Assembly: GCF_005503555.1 (NCBI RefSeq)
Contig: NZ_SCNG01000001.1
Location: 744,001 to 808,000, forward strand
DNA from: Rudaea sp. 3F27F6
GTDB taxonomy: Bacteria; Pseudomonadota; Gammaproteobacteria; Xanthomonadales; Rhodanobacteraceae
Direction of reading: 5' to 3'
DNA length: 64,000 bases
A program made the position numbers and the translations under genes. Shown in pieces: positions 8,840-25,861 of this stretch (position 1 is the first letter of the stretch; each line of letters begins with the position of its first letter). The notes under the pieces are model-generated. The model was not told the DNA's origin. It made no database searches and saw only the letters and a list, made by a program, of their open reading frames with translations.

Positions 8840-9802
8840 ATGACCGCATTCACTCTCCACGACCTGCAGTGTTTCGACGCGGTGGTCCGCGCGGGCGGCT
8901 TTCAGGCCGCAGCCGCGTTGCTGCACCGCTCGCATCCGTCAGTGTTCGCCGCCGTGGCGAAGCTGGAAAAGCAGCTCGACCTGCCCCTGCTCGACCGCAG
9001 CGGCTATCGCGTCGCGCCGACCGCGGCCGGGCGGTCATTCCACCGCCGTGCGCAAACATTGCTGCGCGAATTGGACGGCCTGCGCACGCACGCGGCCCAG
9101 TTGGCGATGGGCGAAGAGAGCGAGCTGCGCGTCGTGATCGGCGACCTCTGCCCGCTGCAGCAGACGCTGGGCTTGCTGACCCGTTTCTTCGCGACCTGCC
9201 CCGCCACGCGCCTGCATCTGCATTTCGAGGCCGTCTCCGGCCCGCGCGAACGTCTGCTCGACGGCGACGCCGACCTGGTCCTGCATCATGTCGACCGGGC
9301 CGATCCGCGTGTGGAGTGGTTCGATCTGTGCCGGCTGGCGATCGTGCCGGTGGTCGCGCCGGGTTTCCTGCCGTTCGCGGCGTCGCGCAACATCAGGCCC
9401 GAGTCGCTGCGCGATCTCACTCAGTGTGTGATTCGCGACACCGCCCGGCATTCGCCCGCGTCGAATTACTTCATCGTCGAGGGCGCGCCGCAGTGCACGG
9501 TCGCCGATCAGTCGATGAAGAAGGAAATGATCCTGCAGGGCATGGGCTGGGGCCACCTGCCGCGCTACCTGATCGAGCGCGAACTACGCGACGGGCGGCT
9601 CCTGTCGATCGCAGGCCGCCATTTGCGCGGCAAGACTGAAGAACTCGCGGTCGCCCGGCGCAGCGACAGGCCGCAGGGTCCGGTCGCGAACCGGCTGTGG
9701 CGCTATCTGCAGGAGCAGGCGCCGAAGCTGCGCTCCGCGCTGGACCCGGCAACGCCGAAACTACGCAAAGAACGGGCACGCCGCGGGTCCGCACGTCGCT
9801 AG
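8840..9802 (+). CDS. LysR-family transcriptional regulator
   Basis: The protein has 320 residues. The N-terminal winged helix-turn-helix covers about 1-62 (FTLHDLQCFDAVVRAGGF, HPSVFAAVAKLEKQL, LLDRSGYRVAPTAAG). A linker helix and a periplasmic-binding-protein-like effector domain (about 90-295) follow. The ATG at 8840 gives the standard family N-terminus; the frame is open from 8750 but upstream sequence is intergenic in character. It is divergent from the lactonase-like hydrolase gene, the classic arrangement for a LysR regulator and its target. The inducer is unknown, possibly the hydrolase substrate or product. Confidence 0.92.
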   Translation: MTAFTLHDLQCFDAVVRAGGFQAAAALLHRSHPSVFAAVAKLEKQLDLPLLDRSGYRVAPTAAGRSFHRRAQTLLRELDGLRTHAAQLAMGEESELRVVIGDLCPLQQTLGLLTRFFATCPATRLHLHFEAVSGPRERLLDGDADLVLHHVDRADPRVEWFDLCRLAIVPVVAPGFLPFAASRNIRPESLRDLTQCVIRDTARHSPASNYFIVEGAPQCTVADQSMKKEMILQGMGWGHLPRYLIERELRDGRLLSIAGRHLRGKTEELAVARRSDRPQGPVANRLWRYLQEQAPKLRSALDPATPKLRKERARRGSARR

Positions 9803-9870
9803 ACGCATGCAACGGAACTTGTCCTTTTCCCGTCGATCTATGATCGAACCGTTGCCGGAGCCGTTGCGCC

Positions 9871-10437
9871 ATGTGCCGTTACCTGTTGCTCGCCCTCGTC
9901 CTCCTGTTCGCCAGTCCTCACGCCTTCGCCCTACGCTGCGGCAACATGCTGGTGACGAAGGAGATACAGGATTTCCAGGTGCGCGACCGCTGCGGCGATC
10001 CGTTCTGGACCGAGAGTTATACCAACTACGACCTGCTCGGCTCGCAGGATAACGGACAGATCGCGCGCGAGGTGCAGTACGACGTCTGGTACTACAACTT
10101 CGGTCCGAGCAATCTCATGCACCGGCTCGTGTTCCGCGATGGCATCCTCAAGCAGGACGACACTCTGGCCTACGGGGTGCGTGAACTCGGCACGAAATGC
10201 GATCCGTTGATGCGCTTCGTCGACCTGAGCGTCGGCGAACTCGTCGCCTTCTGCGGTGAACCGCTGACGCGCCGGCAGAACAACGACACCGTCGTCAACC
10301 GGCTCGCTCCGGGCTATCGCCGCATCCGCGAGCAGCGCAGGGAGTTGTGGACTTACGATATGGGCGAGAACCGCTTCCTGCGCCAATTGCAGTTGGTCGA
10401 AGGGCGTGTCGTTTCGATACGCGCCATCGAACGCTGA
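9871..10437 (+). CDS. DUF2845 family exported protein
   Basis: The protein has 188 residues. The signal peptide MCRYLLLALVLLFASPHAFA is cleaved near residue 20. The mature part holds two related segments, each with a CG-containing loop: RCGNMLVTKEIQDFQVRDRCGDP, and then a second with GELVAFCGEP. That is the pattern of DUF2845, in which a conserved cysteine-glycine-glutamate/aspartate-proline unit repeats. The function is unknown; a periplasmic location is likely. A strong bidirectional terminator follows directly at 10455-10486. Confidence 0.8.
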   Translation: MCRYLLLALVLLFASPHAFALRCGNMLVTKEIQDFQVRDRCGDPFWTESYTNYDLLGSQDNGQIAREVQYDVWYYNFGPSNLMHRLVFRDGILKQDDTLAYGVRELGTKCDPLMRFVDLSVGELVAFCGEPLTRRQNNDTVVNRLAPGYRRIREQRRELWTYDMGENRFLRQLQLVEGRVVSIRAIER

Positions 10438-10454
10438 CTTCCCACCCTCCGGGC

Positions 10455-10486
10455 ATGAAAAAGGCCGCTTGCGCGGCCTTTTTCAT
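10455..10486. terminator. Bidirectional terminator between DUF2845 gene and rpoC
   Basis: A 14-bp perfect stem (left arm ATGAAAAAGGCCGC, loop TTGC) has A and T tracts on either side. It lies between the convergent ends at 10437 and 10513, so it ends both the DUF2845 transcript and the rpoBC operon. Confidence 0.92.
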
Positions 10487-10512
10487 TGCTGATTGGCGAG
10501 AACTCGCGCCGC

Positions 10513-14709
<4,197 letters not shown>

Positions 14710-14749
14710 GGTGTACTCCGGGGAGGAGGAATCTTTGTCGAGGGGGCTT

Positions 14750-14830
14750 GTGAGCGGTCAACAGTGAGCGGTAAGCGGTGAAGAGCGGGAGCGTTTTTTC
14801 CGCTCACCGCTCACCGCTATCCCGCTCACG
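14750..14830. repeat. GTGAGCGG-word palindrome, copy A (rpoB-rpoC spacer)
   Basis: The left arm repeats words like TGAGCGGT and GTGAGCGG. After a short T-rich centre, the right arm repeats their complements (CCGCTCACCGCTCACCGC). The result is a large imperfect hairpin of about 80 bases. It ends four bases before the rpoB stop (14834-14836). Related copies are at 21940-22027 and 28781-28853. Confidence 0.85.
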
Positions 14831-14833
14831 CTT

Positions 14834-18997
<4,164 letters not shown>

Positions 18998-19128
18998 GGC
19001 GGGCACCACCTTGATAGTCATGCGCCGGTTCAAGCAAACCGGCTGGGGAGGAAACTTCCGTGGAATCACCGACCGGGTCGCGACGCGCGGTTGCCCGCAC
19101 GCTCGATCGGCAAATCCTTGAAGGCGTC

Positions 19129-19210
19129 AGACAGAAGACGTGAAGCGAAGCCGAAACACAGAACTTTCAATGAATCGTTTCGAACTTCGAGAACTTCACA
19201 TCTTCTGTCT
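19129..19210. repeat. Long inverted repeat in the rplL-rpoB spacer
   Basis: Two 17-base arms (19129-19145, AGACAGAAGACGTGAAG; 19194-19210) are reverse complements at 16 of 17 positions and enclose 48 bases. The RNA could form a long stem upstream of rpoB. The spacer position recalls the RNase III processing site between rplL and rpoB in E. coli, but the sequence is unrelated. Confidence 0.7.
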
Positions 19211-19240
19211 GCCGTCTAACAAATTGCGTCAACGAACAAA

Positions 19241-19264
19241 GCCCGGGGGCTTGCGCCCCCAGGC
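19241..19264. repeat. GC-rich hairpin in the rplL-rpoB spacer
   Basis: GCCCGGGGGC, loop TTGC, GCCCCCAGGC forms a ten-base stem with one mismatch. There is no T-run on the transcribed (minus) strand, so it may act as an RNA processing or pausing structure rather than a full terminator. Confidence 0.6.
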
Positions 19265-19272
19265 TAAATGCT

Positions 19273-19387
19273 CGTCATTCCCGCAACAGCGGGAATCCAG
19301 TTTTTGCTTTTTTTGTTTGCTTCCACTCATCAATAACTGGATCCCGGAACAACGCACGTCTATGTGCCGTCCGGGATGACGTCATCC
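19273..19387. repeat. dRS3-like bipartite element (GTCATTCCCGC type)
   Basis: Two hairpins face each other. ATTCCCGC-ACAG-type GCGGGAAT followed by CCAGT lies at 19277-19300. ACTGG plus ATCCCGGA ... TCCGGGAT lies at 19336-19377. The outer ends (GTCAT and ATGAC) are also inverted. It is joined to a perfect 14-bp palindrome, GGATGACGTCATCC (19374-19387). The unit resembles the ATTCCC...GGGAAT repeats (dRS3-like) scattered through many proteobacteria. Confidence 0.75.
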
Positions 19388-19392
19388 TGACG

Positions 19393-19773
19393 TCACTTGA
19401 TTTCGACAGTCGCGCCGGCAGCCTCGAGTTCCTTCTTGAACTTCGCGGAGTCGTCTTTGTTCACGCCGTCCTTGACGGTGGCGGGAGCGGACTCGACGAG
19501 GTCCTTGGCTTCCTTCAGACCCAGACCCGTGATCGTGCGCACAGCCTTGATCACTTCGACCTTCTTCTCGCCGGCGGCCTTCAGGACGACGGTGAACTCG
19601 GTCTTCTCTTCCACCGGAGCGGCGGCGGCGGCGGCACCGCCGACGGCGGCAACGGCCACCGGGGCAGCGGCGGACACGCCGAACTTGTCTTCCATCAGCT
19701 TGACCAGGTCGGTGACGTCGATCAGGCTCAGGTTGGCGATTGCTTCAACGATTTCTTCTTTCGTAACGGCCAT
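19393..19773 (-). CDS. rplL: 50S ribosomal protein L7/L12
   Basis: The protein has 126 residues. The N-terminal dimerisation helices ([20 protein letters not shown]) are followed by an Ala/Val-rich hinge (about 36-55). The C-terminal factor-binding domain contains [20 protein letters not shown] and [12 protein letters not shown]. It forms the stalk that recruits translation GTPases. GAGGTAA precedes the ATG. It lies 60 bases after rplJ, as in other bacteria. Confidence 0.99.
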   Translation of the reverse strand: MAVTKEEIVEAIANLSLIDVTDLVKLMEDKFGVSAAAPVAVAAVGGAAAAAAPVEEKTEFTVVLKAAGEKKVEVIKAVRTITGLGLKEAKDLVESAPATVKDGVNKDDSAKFKKELEAAGATVEIK

Positions 19774-19833
19774 TTTGATTTACCTCAAAGTAAAAATGTA
19801 TAGTTTTTGCCTAGTGGCAAAAGTGGACTGACG

Positions 19834-20361
19834 TCAGCCGGCGGCCTTCTGATCGCGTACCGCAGCGACCACGCGCGCCACTTGGGCGGCGGGTTCGGCC
19901 AGGGTGCGGACCAGCTTGGTGATCGGCGCCTGAATCACGCCGAGCAGCATAGACAGGGCCTGTTCGCGGGTCGGCAGAGACGCGAGCTTCTCGATGTGAG
20001 AGCCCGGGAACATCTGTCCGCCGATCGCGACGACCTTGGGGACCAGCTTTTCGTTCGCCTTGGAGAACTCCTTGACCAACCGGCCTGCAGCACCCGGGTC
20101 TTCCTCGGAGAAGGCATACAGCATCGGGCCGACCAGCGCGTCCTTGACGACGGCGTAATCGGTACCTTCCACTGCGCGCCGCACCAGGGTGTTCTTCGCG
20201 ACTTTCACGAAGACCTTGGATTGGCGAGCCTTCTTGCGCAGCTCGGTGAGCTGTCCTACGGTAAGACCTGCGTACTCGGCGGCGACCATCGAGTGAGCCT
20301 TGGCGGCCACATTCGCCAGTTCGGCAACGACGACTTTCTTTTGCTCTAGATTGAGCGCCAT
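19834..20361 (-). CDS. rplJ: 50S ribosomal protein L10
   Basis: The protein has 175 residues. It starts [15 protein letters not shown] at the ATG at 20361, with GGAAGGT just upstream; the frame open to 20454 runs into the leader. It forms the base of the L7/L12 stalk, and with L7/L12 represses its own mRNA. The C-terminal helix ([20 protein letters not shown]) binds L7/L12 dimers. A leader of about 370 bases precedes it. Confidence 0.98.
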   Translation of the reverse strand: MALNLEQKKVVVAELANVAAKAHSMVAAEYAGLTVGQLTELRKKARQSKVFVKVAKNTLVRRAVEGTDYAVVKDALVGPMLYAFSEEDPGAAGRLVKEFSKANEKLVPKVVAIGGQMFPGSHIEKLASLPTREQALSMLLGVIQAPITKLVRTLAEPAAQVARVVAAVRDQKAAG

Positions 20362-20734
20362 TGCTTTACCTTCCGAATTGGGAACGGGTTGCGCTGCATG
20401 CGCTTGCCGCTCCGCTATTCCATCGAGTCCGTTTCCCTGTGGACTCGCTGGCATCTTTCGATGCCGAACTGGTGGCCGTATGCGTTACGAATAACTCTTA
20501 CGGGCTGCACCATCTACGCAGGCTGTTTTCCATCTCGATTAAGGTCCGGTATCGCTCGCGTTGGCTTGCGCTTCTTGCGCCTGCGAGCACTTCCTTGCGG
20601 CGACACTTCGACCACCTGCGGTCTTTGACGGCTCCCGCCTTGCAGCGGGCGCCCTCAAATAGGTTTATTACTGCGTTCGTCCTTGATCGCGAAGATCACA
20701 AACCGGCCGTCCTGGCCGGGCTTTTCAAAGAGAC
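20362..20734 (-). promoter_or_regulatory. rplJ leader, probable L10 autoregulatory RNA
   Basis: There is no gene in these 373 bases between rplA and rplJ. Read leftwards, the leader contains GCCTGCGTAGATGGTG (20523-20508), which resembles the conserved part of L10 leaders, and several GC-rich hairpins. At its 5' end is a CCGGCC-GGCCGG hairpin (20703-20719). By analogy to E. coli, L10-(L12)4 binding would limit translation of rplJL. The assignment rests on position plus this motif. Confidence 0.6.
20676..20725 (-). repeat. CCGGCC-N5-GGCCGG hairpin element, rplA-rplJ spacer
   Basis: The hairpin CCGGCC-GTCCT-GGCCGG (20703-20719) is flanked by CGTCCTTGATCGCGAAGATC. The flank matches those of the two tandem elements at 22601-22724. 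Transcribed leftwards it gives a GC stem followed by TTTGTGATC, so it may act as a partial terminator or attenuator after rplA. Confidence 0.6.
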
Positions 20735-21436
20735 TTAAGCCGACAGCGAAGCCTGGTCGACCGGGATGCCGAGGCCCATCGTGCTCGACACGTAGACCTT
20801 CTGCAGGTACACGCCCTTGGCGGTCGACGGCTTCGACTTGTTCAGATCGGCGAGCAGCGCGTTGAGGTTGTCCTTGAGCGCGGCGACTTCGAAATTCACC
20901 TTGCCGATCGAGGCGTGGACGATGCCCGCCTTGTCATTGCGGTACTTGACCTGGCCGGCCTTCGCGTTTTTCACCGCGGTGACGACGTCGGCGGTGACCG
21001 AGCCGTCCTTCGGGTTCGGCATCAGGCCGCGCGGACCGAGCAGCTGACCCAACTTACCGACGACGCGCATGGCATCTGGGGTGGCGATGATGCGGCCGAA
21101 ATTCAAGTCCCCGCCCTGCATTTTCTCGGCGAGATCGTCCATGCCGACCGCGTCGGCACCGGCGGCCTTGGCCGCTTCGGCCTTCTCGCCGGCCGGGCAG
21201 AACACCGCAACGCGCACGGTCTTGCCCGTGCCGTGCGGCAGCAGCGTCGAGCCGCGCACGCCCTGGTCGGACTTCTTCGCGTCGATGCCGAGGCGGATCG
21301 CCACGTCGACCGACTCGACGAACTTGGTCTTCGAGCTGTCCTTCAGAATCTTGAAGGCTTCGTCGATCGGGTAGAGCTTGCCTTCGGCGACCTTGCCCTG
21401 CATCGCCTTGAGGCGCTTGGTAATTTTCGTTGTCAT
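20735..21436 (-). CDS. rplA: 50S ribosomal protein L1
   Basis: The protein has 233 residues, full length for the family. It starts [16 protein letters not shown], carries the signature [30 protein letters not shown], and ends in the RNA-binding domain I. It builds the L1 stalk that helps eject deacylated tRNA, and it represses its own operon. A GGAG site precedes the ATG. Only two bases separate it from the rplK stop. Confidence 0.99.
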   Translation of the reverse strand: MTTKITKRLKAMQGKVAEGKLYPIDEAFKILKDSSKTKFVESVDVAIRLGIDAKKSDQGVRGSTLLPHGTGKTVRVAVFCPAGEKAEAAKAAGADAVGMDDLAEKMQGGDLNFGRIIATPDAMRVVGKLGQLLGPRGLMPNPKDGSVTADVVTAVKNAKAGQVKYRNDKAGIVHASIGKVNFEVAALKDNLNALLADLNKSKPSTAKGVYLQKVYVSSTMGLGIPVDQASLSA

Positions 21437-21438
21437 GG

Positions 21439-21867
21439 TCAGATCTCCGTGTTCAGGCCCATGCTGCGCGCGCTACCCGCAATGGTGCGCACGGCGGCAT
21501 CCAGATCGGCAGCGGTGAGGTCCGCCTGCTTGATCTTCACGATTTCTTCGAGCTGCTTGCGCGTCACCTTGCCCACCTTCTCGGTGTTGGGACGCTTACT
21601 GCCCGAAGTAATGCCTGCGGCCTTCTTCAACAGGATCGACGCCGGCGGCGACTTCATGATGAAGGTGAAGCTGCGGTCCGAGTACGCGGTGATGATCACC
21701 GGAATCGGCAGACCGGGCTCCATTTTCTGCGTTGCGGCGTTGAACGCCTTGCAGAATTCCATGATGTTCAGACCGCGCTGACCAAGCGCGGGACCGACCG
21801 GCGGCGAGGGGTTGGCCTGACCGGCCTTCACCTGCAGCTTGATGTAGCCAACTACTTTCTTTGCCAT
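21439..21867 (-). CDS. rplK: 50S ribosomal protein L11
   Basis: The protein has 142 residues. The N-terminal part has [26 protein letters not shown], the thiostrepton-binding region. The C-terminal rRNA-binding domain ends in [10 protein letters not shown]. It forms part of the GTPase-associated centre and is needed for RelA activation. AGGAG lies just upstream of the ATG. It is followed by rplA after two bases, and it is separated from nusG by a GTGAGCGG palindrome. Confidence 0.99.
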   Translation of the reverse strand: MAKKVVGYIKLQVKAGQANPSPPVGPALGQRGLNIMEFCKAFNAATQKMEPGLPIPVIITAYSDRSFTFIMKSPPASILLKKAAGITSGSKRPNTEKVGKVTRKQLEEIVKIKQADLTAADLDAAVRTIAGSARSMGLNTEI

Positions 21868-21939
21868 TGTTTTAGCTCCTGGAGTTCAAGCGTCTGCACG
21901 TCCGTTGGGGACTGCGGGACTCCTCCGTTGGTTGAATCT

Positions 21940-22027
21940 GTGAGCGGTGAGCAGTGAGCGGTGAGCGGAAAAAGCCGGAGTGCCCCGATGCTCTTTCCGC
22001 TCACCGCTCACCGCTGACCGCTCACGC
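21940..22027. repeat. GTGAGCGG-word palindrome, copy B (nusG-rplK spacer)
   Basis: The left arm is made of TGAGCGGTGAGCAGTGAGCG-type words and the right arm of CCGCTCACCGCTCACCGC words, with about 25 bases of less symmetrical sequence between. It ends two bases before the nusG stop codon complement (22030-22032). It matches copies A and C in word use and architecture. Confidence 0.85.
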
Positions 22028-22029
22028 CC

Positions 22030-22590
22030 TCAGGCCTTCTCCACCTGGCCGAATTCGAGTTCGACCGGCGTGGAACGCCCGAAAATCAGCACCGCCACAC
22101 GCAGGCGGCTTTTTTCGTAATTCACTTCCTCGACGACGCCGTTGAAGTCGTTGAACGGGCCTTCGGTGACACGCACCATTTCGCCCGGTTCGAACAACAC
22201 CTTCGGACGCGGCTTTTCGACGCCTTCCTGCACACGCTGCAGGATCGCATCGGCTTCGGAATCTTTGATCGGCAGCGGGCGATCGGCGGTGCCGCCGATG
22301 AAACCCATCACCTTCGGCGTTTCCTTGATCAGATGCCAGGATTCGTCATCGATCTTGATCGCCTTGTTTTCCGTGTTCGTCTCGATCTGTACGAGAACGT
22401 AACCAGGGAAGAACTTGCGCTCGCTGCGGCGCTTCTGGCCGCCGCGCATTTCGATCACTTCTTCGGTCGGCACGAGCACTTCGCCGAACTTGTCCTGCAT
22501 GCCGGCGCGCGCGACGCGCTCTTTCAGCGTGCGCGCAACCTGATGCTCGAAGCCCGAATAGGCGTGAACCACATACCAACGTTTAGCCAC
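22030..22590 (-). CDS. nusG: Transcription termination/antitermination protein NusG
   Basis: The protein has 186 residues from a GTG start at 22590 ([15 protein letters not shown]). This start is preferred because AAAGGTGA lies just upstream; another in-frame GTG at 22599 would overlap that site. The NGN domain has [16 protein letters not shown]. The C-terminal KOW domain has [22 protein letters not shown]. NusG binds RNA polymerase and links it to Rho and to ribosomes. It lies downstream of secE across a duplicated hairpin spacer. Confidence 0.98.
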   Translation of the reverse strand: MAKRWYVVHAYSGFEHQVARTLKERVARAGMQDKFGEVLVPTEEVIEMRGGQKRRSERKFFPGYVLVQIETNTENKAIKIDDESWHLIKETPKVMGFIGGTADRPLPIKDSEADAILQRVQEGVEKPRPKVLFEPGEMVRVTEGPFNDFNGVVEEVNYEKSRLRVAVLIFGRSTPVELEFGQVEKA

Positions 22591-22600
22591 GATAGTCACC

Positions 22601-22724
22601 TTTGCGCTCGTCCCTGATCGCCAAAATCAAGAGCCGGCCATCCCGATCGGACATCTAGTCTCTTTGCGCCCGTCCCTGACCGCAAAAATCAAAAACCGGC
22701 CATCCTGGCCGGACTTCTCAATCT
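22601..22724. repeat. Tandem pair of 62-bp hairpin elements, secE-nusG spacer
   Basis: Unit 1 (22601-22662) and unit 2 (22663-22724) share TTTGCGCYCGTCCCTGAYCG, an AAAATCAA run, then CCGGCCATCCxxxxCGGAC. Unit 2 has a perfect CCGGCC-ATCCT-GGCCGG stem; in unit 1 the stem has decayed. A third relative is at 20676-20725. The flanks show that they are copies of one element. Confidence 0.7.
22690..22713 (-). terminator. Intrinsic terminator or attenuator between secE and nusG
   Basis: On the transcribed strand, CCGGCC-AGGAT-GGCCGG is followed by TTTTTGATTTTT. It is the intact stem of the second tandem element. Since nusG lies downstream in the same direction, it is either a partial terminator or nusG has its own promoter. 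Confidence 0.6.
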
Positions 22725-22730
22725 CGTTTT

Positions 22731-23114
22731 TCAGCCGCCTTTCAACAAACCGTCGAGGATCGCCCATTTCAGCAATAGATCGATCAGGCCCAGAATCAGG
22801 CTGAGCACAATGACGACGACGAAAATCACCAGCGTCGTCTGGATCGTTTCCTGGCGCGTCGGCCATACGACCTTACGCAACTCGAACAGCGATTCGCTGA
22901 GGAAGTCGCGCGTCGCACGACCCGAGTGGGTGAAGTACGCGATCGCACCGGACGCGGCGAAACCACCGAGCAGAATCAACAGACGCTGCCAGGACTGGAA
23001 CTCGTTGTACCAGTAATACGCAAAGATCGCCGCGCTAAGAATGAGCAGCGCAACGATCAGCTTCGCGATGTCGGCAGCGGAATTCCCGCCCACCTGTTCA
23101 ACTTTCGTATTCAT
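22731..23114 (-). CDS. secE: Preprotein translocase subunit SecE
   Basis: The protein has 127 residues, similar to the three-span E. coli form. Two N-terminal hydrophobic segments (about 17-33 and 45-61) precede the conserved amphipathic region ESLFELRKVVWPTRQE and the essential last span (TLVIFVVVIVLSLILGLIDLLL). SecE clamps SecY in the translocon. A GGAA site precedes the ATG. It is followed by nusG, the near-universal order. Confidence 0.97.
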   Translation of the reverse strand: MNTKVEQVGGNSAADIAKLIVALLILSAAIFAYYWYNEFQSWQRLLILLGGFAASGAIAYFTHSGRATRDFLSESLFELRKVVWPTRQETIQTTLVIFVVVIVLSLILGLIDLLLKWAILDGLLKGG

Positions 23115-23186
23115 AGTTTCCGGCGAGGCAAAAGGCCGTCACACCATCTTTAAATTTGCATCCGCCGCCATCTTGCGCCGCGGAAA

Positions 23187-23210
23187 CCAAAAAACCAGCC
23201 GTTTGGCTGG
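23187..23210 (-). terminator. Intrinsic terminator after tRNA-Trp
   Basis: On the transcribed strand, CCAGCC-AAAC-GGCTGG is followed by TTTTTTGG. It lies 13 bases past the tRNA-Trp CCA end and before secE, so it probably ends the tuf-tRNA transcript. Confidence 0.8.
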
Positions 23211-23222
23211 ACTGTTCAGCGC

Positions 23223-23298
<76 letters not shown>

Positions 23299-23394
23299 GT
23301 GGTAGTTCCGACCTTCCGCGGCGAATCGTTGCCGACCCGCCGTTTCCCTGCGCAGGGCGCGGTTTTCGCGCCCGGATTTGCTCTTCCGTGTCTT

Positions 23395-23423
23395 GCAAAG
23401 AGCGGGCGCGACGAGTCGCGCCC
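23395..23423 (-). terminator. Hairpin terminator after tuf
   Basis: Directly after the tuf stop, the transcribed strand carries GGGCGCGAC-TC-GTCGCGCCC, a perfect nine-base stem, followed by GCTCTTTGC. The T-tract is weak, so termination may be partial, with read-through to tRNA-Trp. Confidence 0.65.
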
Positions 23424-23430
23424 GGTTACA

Positions 23431-24621
<1,191 letters not shown>

Positions 24622-24707
24622 GAGACTAAAACCTCGGGTAGTTCTTCAAGGTGGAAAAGTAAAAAAGTATAAACAGCGGATATTACGGCGGCGATGTTGC
24701 GACTATG

Positions 24708-24783
24708 TGGTGCTCACGATTGGAATCGAACCAACGACCTCCTCCTTACCAAGGAGGTGCTCTACCGACTGAGCTACGTGAGC
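24708..24783 (-). tRNA. tRNA-Thr (GGT)
   Basis: A 76-base cloverleaf with encoded CCA. The acceptor stem is GCTCACG/CGTGAGC, the D-arm is AGCTCAGTCGGTAGAGC, the anticodon loop is TTGGTAA, and the T-loop is GTTCGATTC. It is the last tRNA before tuf. Confidence 0.97.
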
Positions 24784-24828
24784 ATGGAGCAACGCTTGCC
24801 TCCATCCCTGAGAAACCGGATCGCAACC

Positions 24829-24845
24829 CGGTCGTCCTGACCGGC
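24829..24845. repeat. CCGGTC-N5-GACCGG hairpin between tRNA-Gly and tRNA-Thr
   Basis: The six-base perfect stem with a GTCCT loop sits in flanks (CATCCCTGAG..., ACTTTCC) like those of the hairpin elements at 20676-20725 and 22601-22724. The arm has changed from CCGGCC to CCGGTC with the complementary change on the other side. This suggests that the stem is under selection. Confidence 0.5.
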
Positions 24846-24879
24846 ACTTTCCAAACCAGCGCCCGGTGTTTGCAGTCAA

Positions 24880-24953
24880 TGGAGCGGGAGACGGGAATCG
24901 AACCCGCGCTAGTAGCTTGGAAGGCTACAGTTCTACCATTGAACTACTCCCGC
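24880..24953 (-). tRNA. tRNA-Gly (TCC)
   Basis: A 74-base cloverleaf with encoded CCA. The acceptor stem is GCGGGAG/CTCCCGC, the D-arm is AGTTCAATGGTAGAAC, the anticodon loop is CTTCCAA, and the T-loop is GTTCGATTC. It sits between tRNA-Tyr and tRNA-Thr, as in the E. coli tufB cluster. Confidence 0.97.
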
Positions 24954-25016
24954 CCGGGGGTACTTCGCTTTGTTCCACAACTTTCGAGAGGCTTCCCTTC
25001 CGAGCTTTCGCCAGGA

Positions 25017-25102
25017 TGGTGGAGGGAGGTGGATTCGAACCACCGAAGGCATGAGCCAGCAGATTTACAGTCTGCCCCCGTTGGCCGCTTGGGTATCCCT
25101 CC
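25017..25102 (-). tRNA. tRNA-Tyr (GTA)
   Basis: An 86-base class II tRNA with a long variable arm and encoded CCA. The acceptor stem is GGAGGGA/TCCCTCC, the anticodon loop is CTGTAAA, and the T-loop is GTTCGAATC. It is the first gene of the leftward tRNA-tuf operon. Confidence 0.97.
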
Positions 25103-25265
25103 GGCGCTCTCGAATTTTCAAAATCGCTTACAAATTCCGTTGGGGGCGTGACAACTGCAGGCATCCTGCCCTTAGCCTCATCCCGCTACGCGAGACGAGC
25201 AACCCTCCACGGAGCCGCCTATTTTCGGGCCCTGGGATACCCATTGTCAAGGACAGTTTTGCTTT

Positions 25266-25778
25266 TCAGGACGACTGACCGTGGACCCAGGCCAGATGCG
25301 CCGCATCCCGGTAGCGGGCGACCTCTTGTTCGATGTTCTTGTCGAGCTCCATGAGCTTCTGCGCATAGGCCGCCAAAGCCCTGTCGTCATCGCTTTCCGG
25401 CAGCCATTTCGGCACGGAAGTCGGCTTGCCGTCCTTGTCGGTCGCGACCATGACGATGACGCAGTGCGTGGCGAGCTTTTCCTCGCCCGTTTCGAGCCGC
25501 CGCGCAATCACGTCGACGCTGAAATGCATGCTCGTATTGCCGGTGTAGATCAGCTGGCAGTGCACGGTGACCATATCGCCGATCAGAATCGGATTGACGA
25601 AGCGGATGCCGCCGACCGCCACAGTCACGCAATACTGCCCGCTCCAGGCGACCGCGCAGGCATAGCCGGCCTGGTCGATCCACTTCATCACCATGCCGCC
25701 ATGCACCTTGCCGCCGAAATTGACGTCGGTCGGCTGGGCCAGAAAACAAAAACGGACTTCGCGATCGACGCCGGGCAT
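25266..25778 (-). CDS. Acyl-CoA thioesterase, YciA-like hotdog fold
   Basis: The protein has 170 residues. The hotdog-fold core begins FLAQPTDVNFGGKVHGGMVMKWIDQAGYACA; the N, the GG and the Asp are the usual active-site features. A beta strand, VNPILIGDMVTVHCQLIYTG, follows. Such enzymes hydrolyse acyl-CoA to free acid and CoA in the cytoplasm. GGAGAAG lies before the ATG. Its end is 163 bases upstream of tRNA-Tyr, so it could read into the tRNA operon. Confidence 0.88.
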   Translation of the reverse strand: MPGVDREVRFCFLAQPTDVNFGGKVHGGMVMKWIDQAGYACAVAWSGQYCVTVAVGGIRFVNPILIGDMVTVHCQLIYTGNTSMHFSVDVIARRLETGEEKLATHCVIVMVATDKDGKPTSVPKWLPESDDDRALAAYAQKLMELDKNIEQEVARYRDAAHLAWVHGQSS

Positions 25779-25861
25779 GCCGCTTCTCCACGAAAGGGAT
25801 TCAGCACAACAACTTAGCAGATCGACCTGTCTGAGACACCTGCTCGATCAATCCCGGTCTG

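Noticed and set aside
14750-14830. CRISPR-like short repeats in the GTGAGCGG element
   Set aside because: The words are adjacent without unique spacers and the arms are inverted. No cas genes are near.
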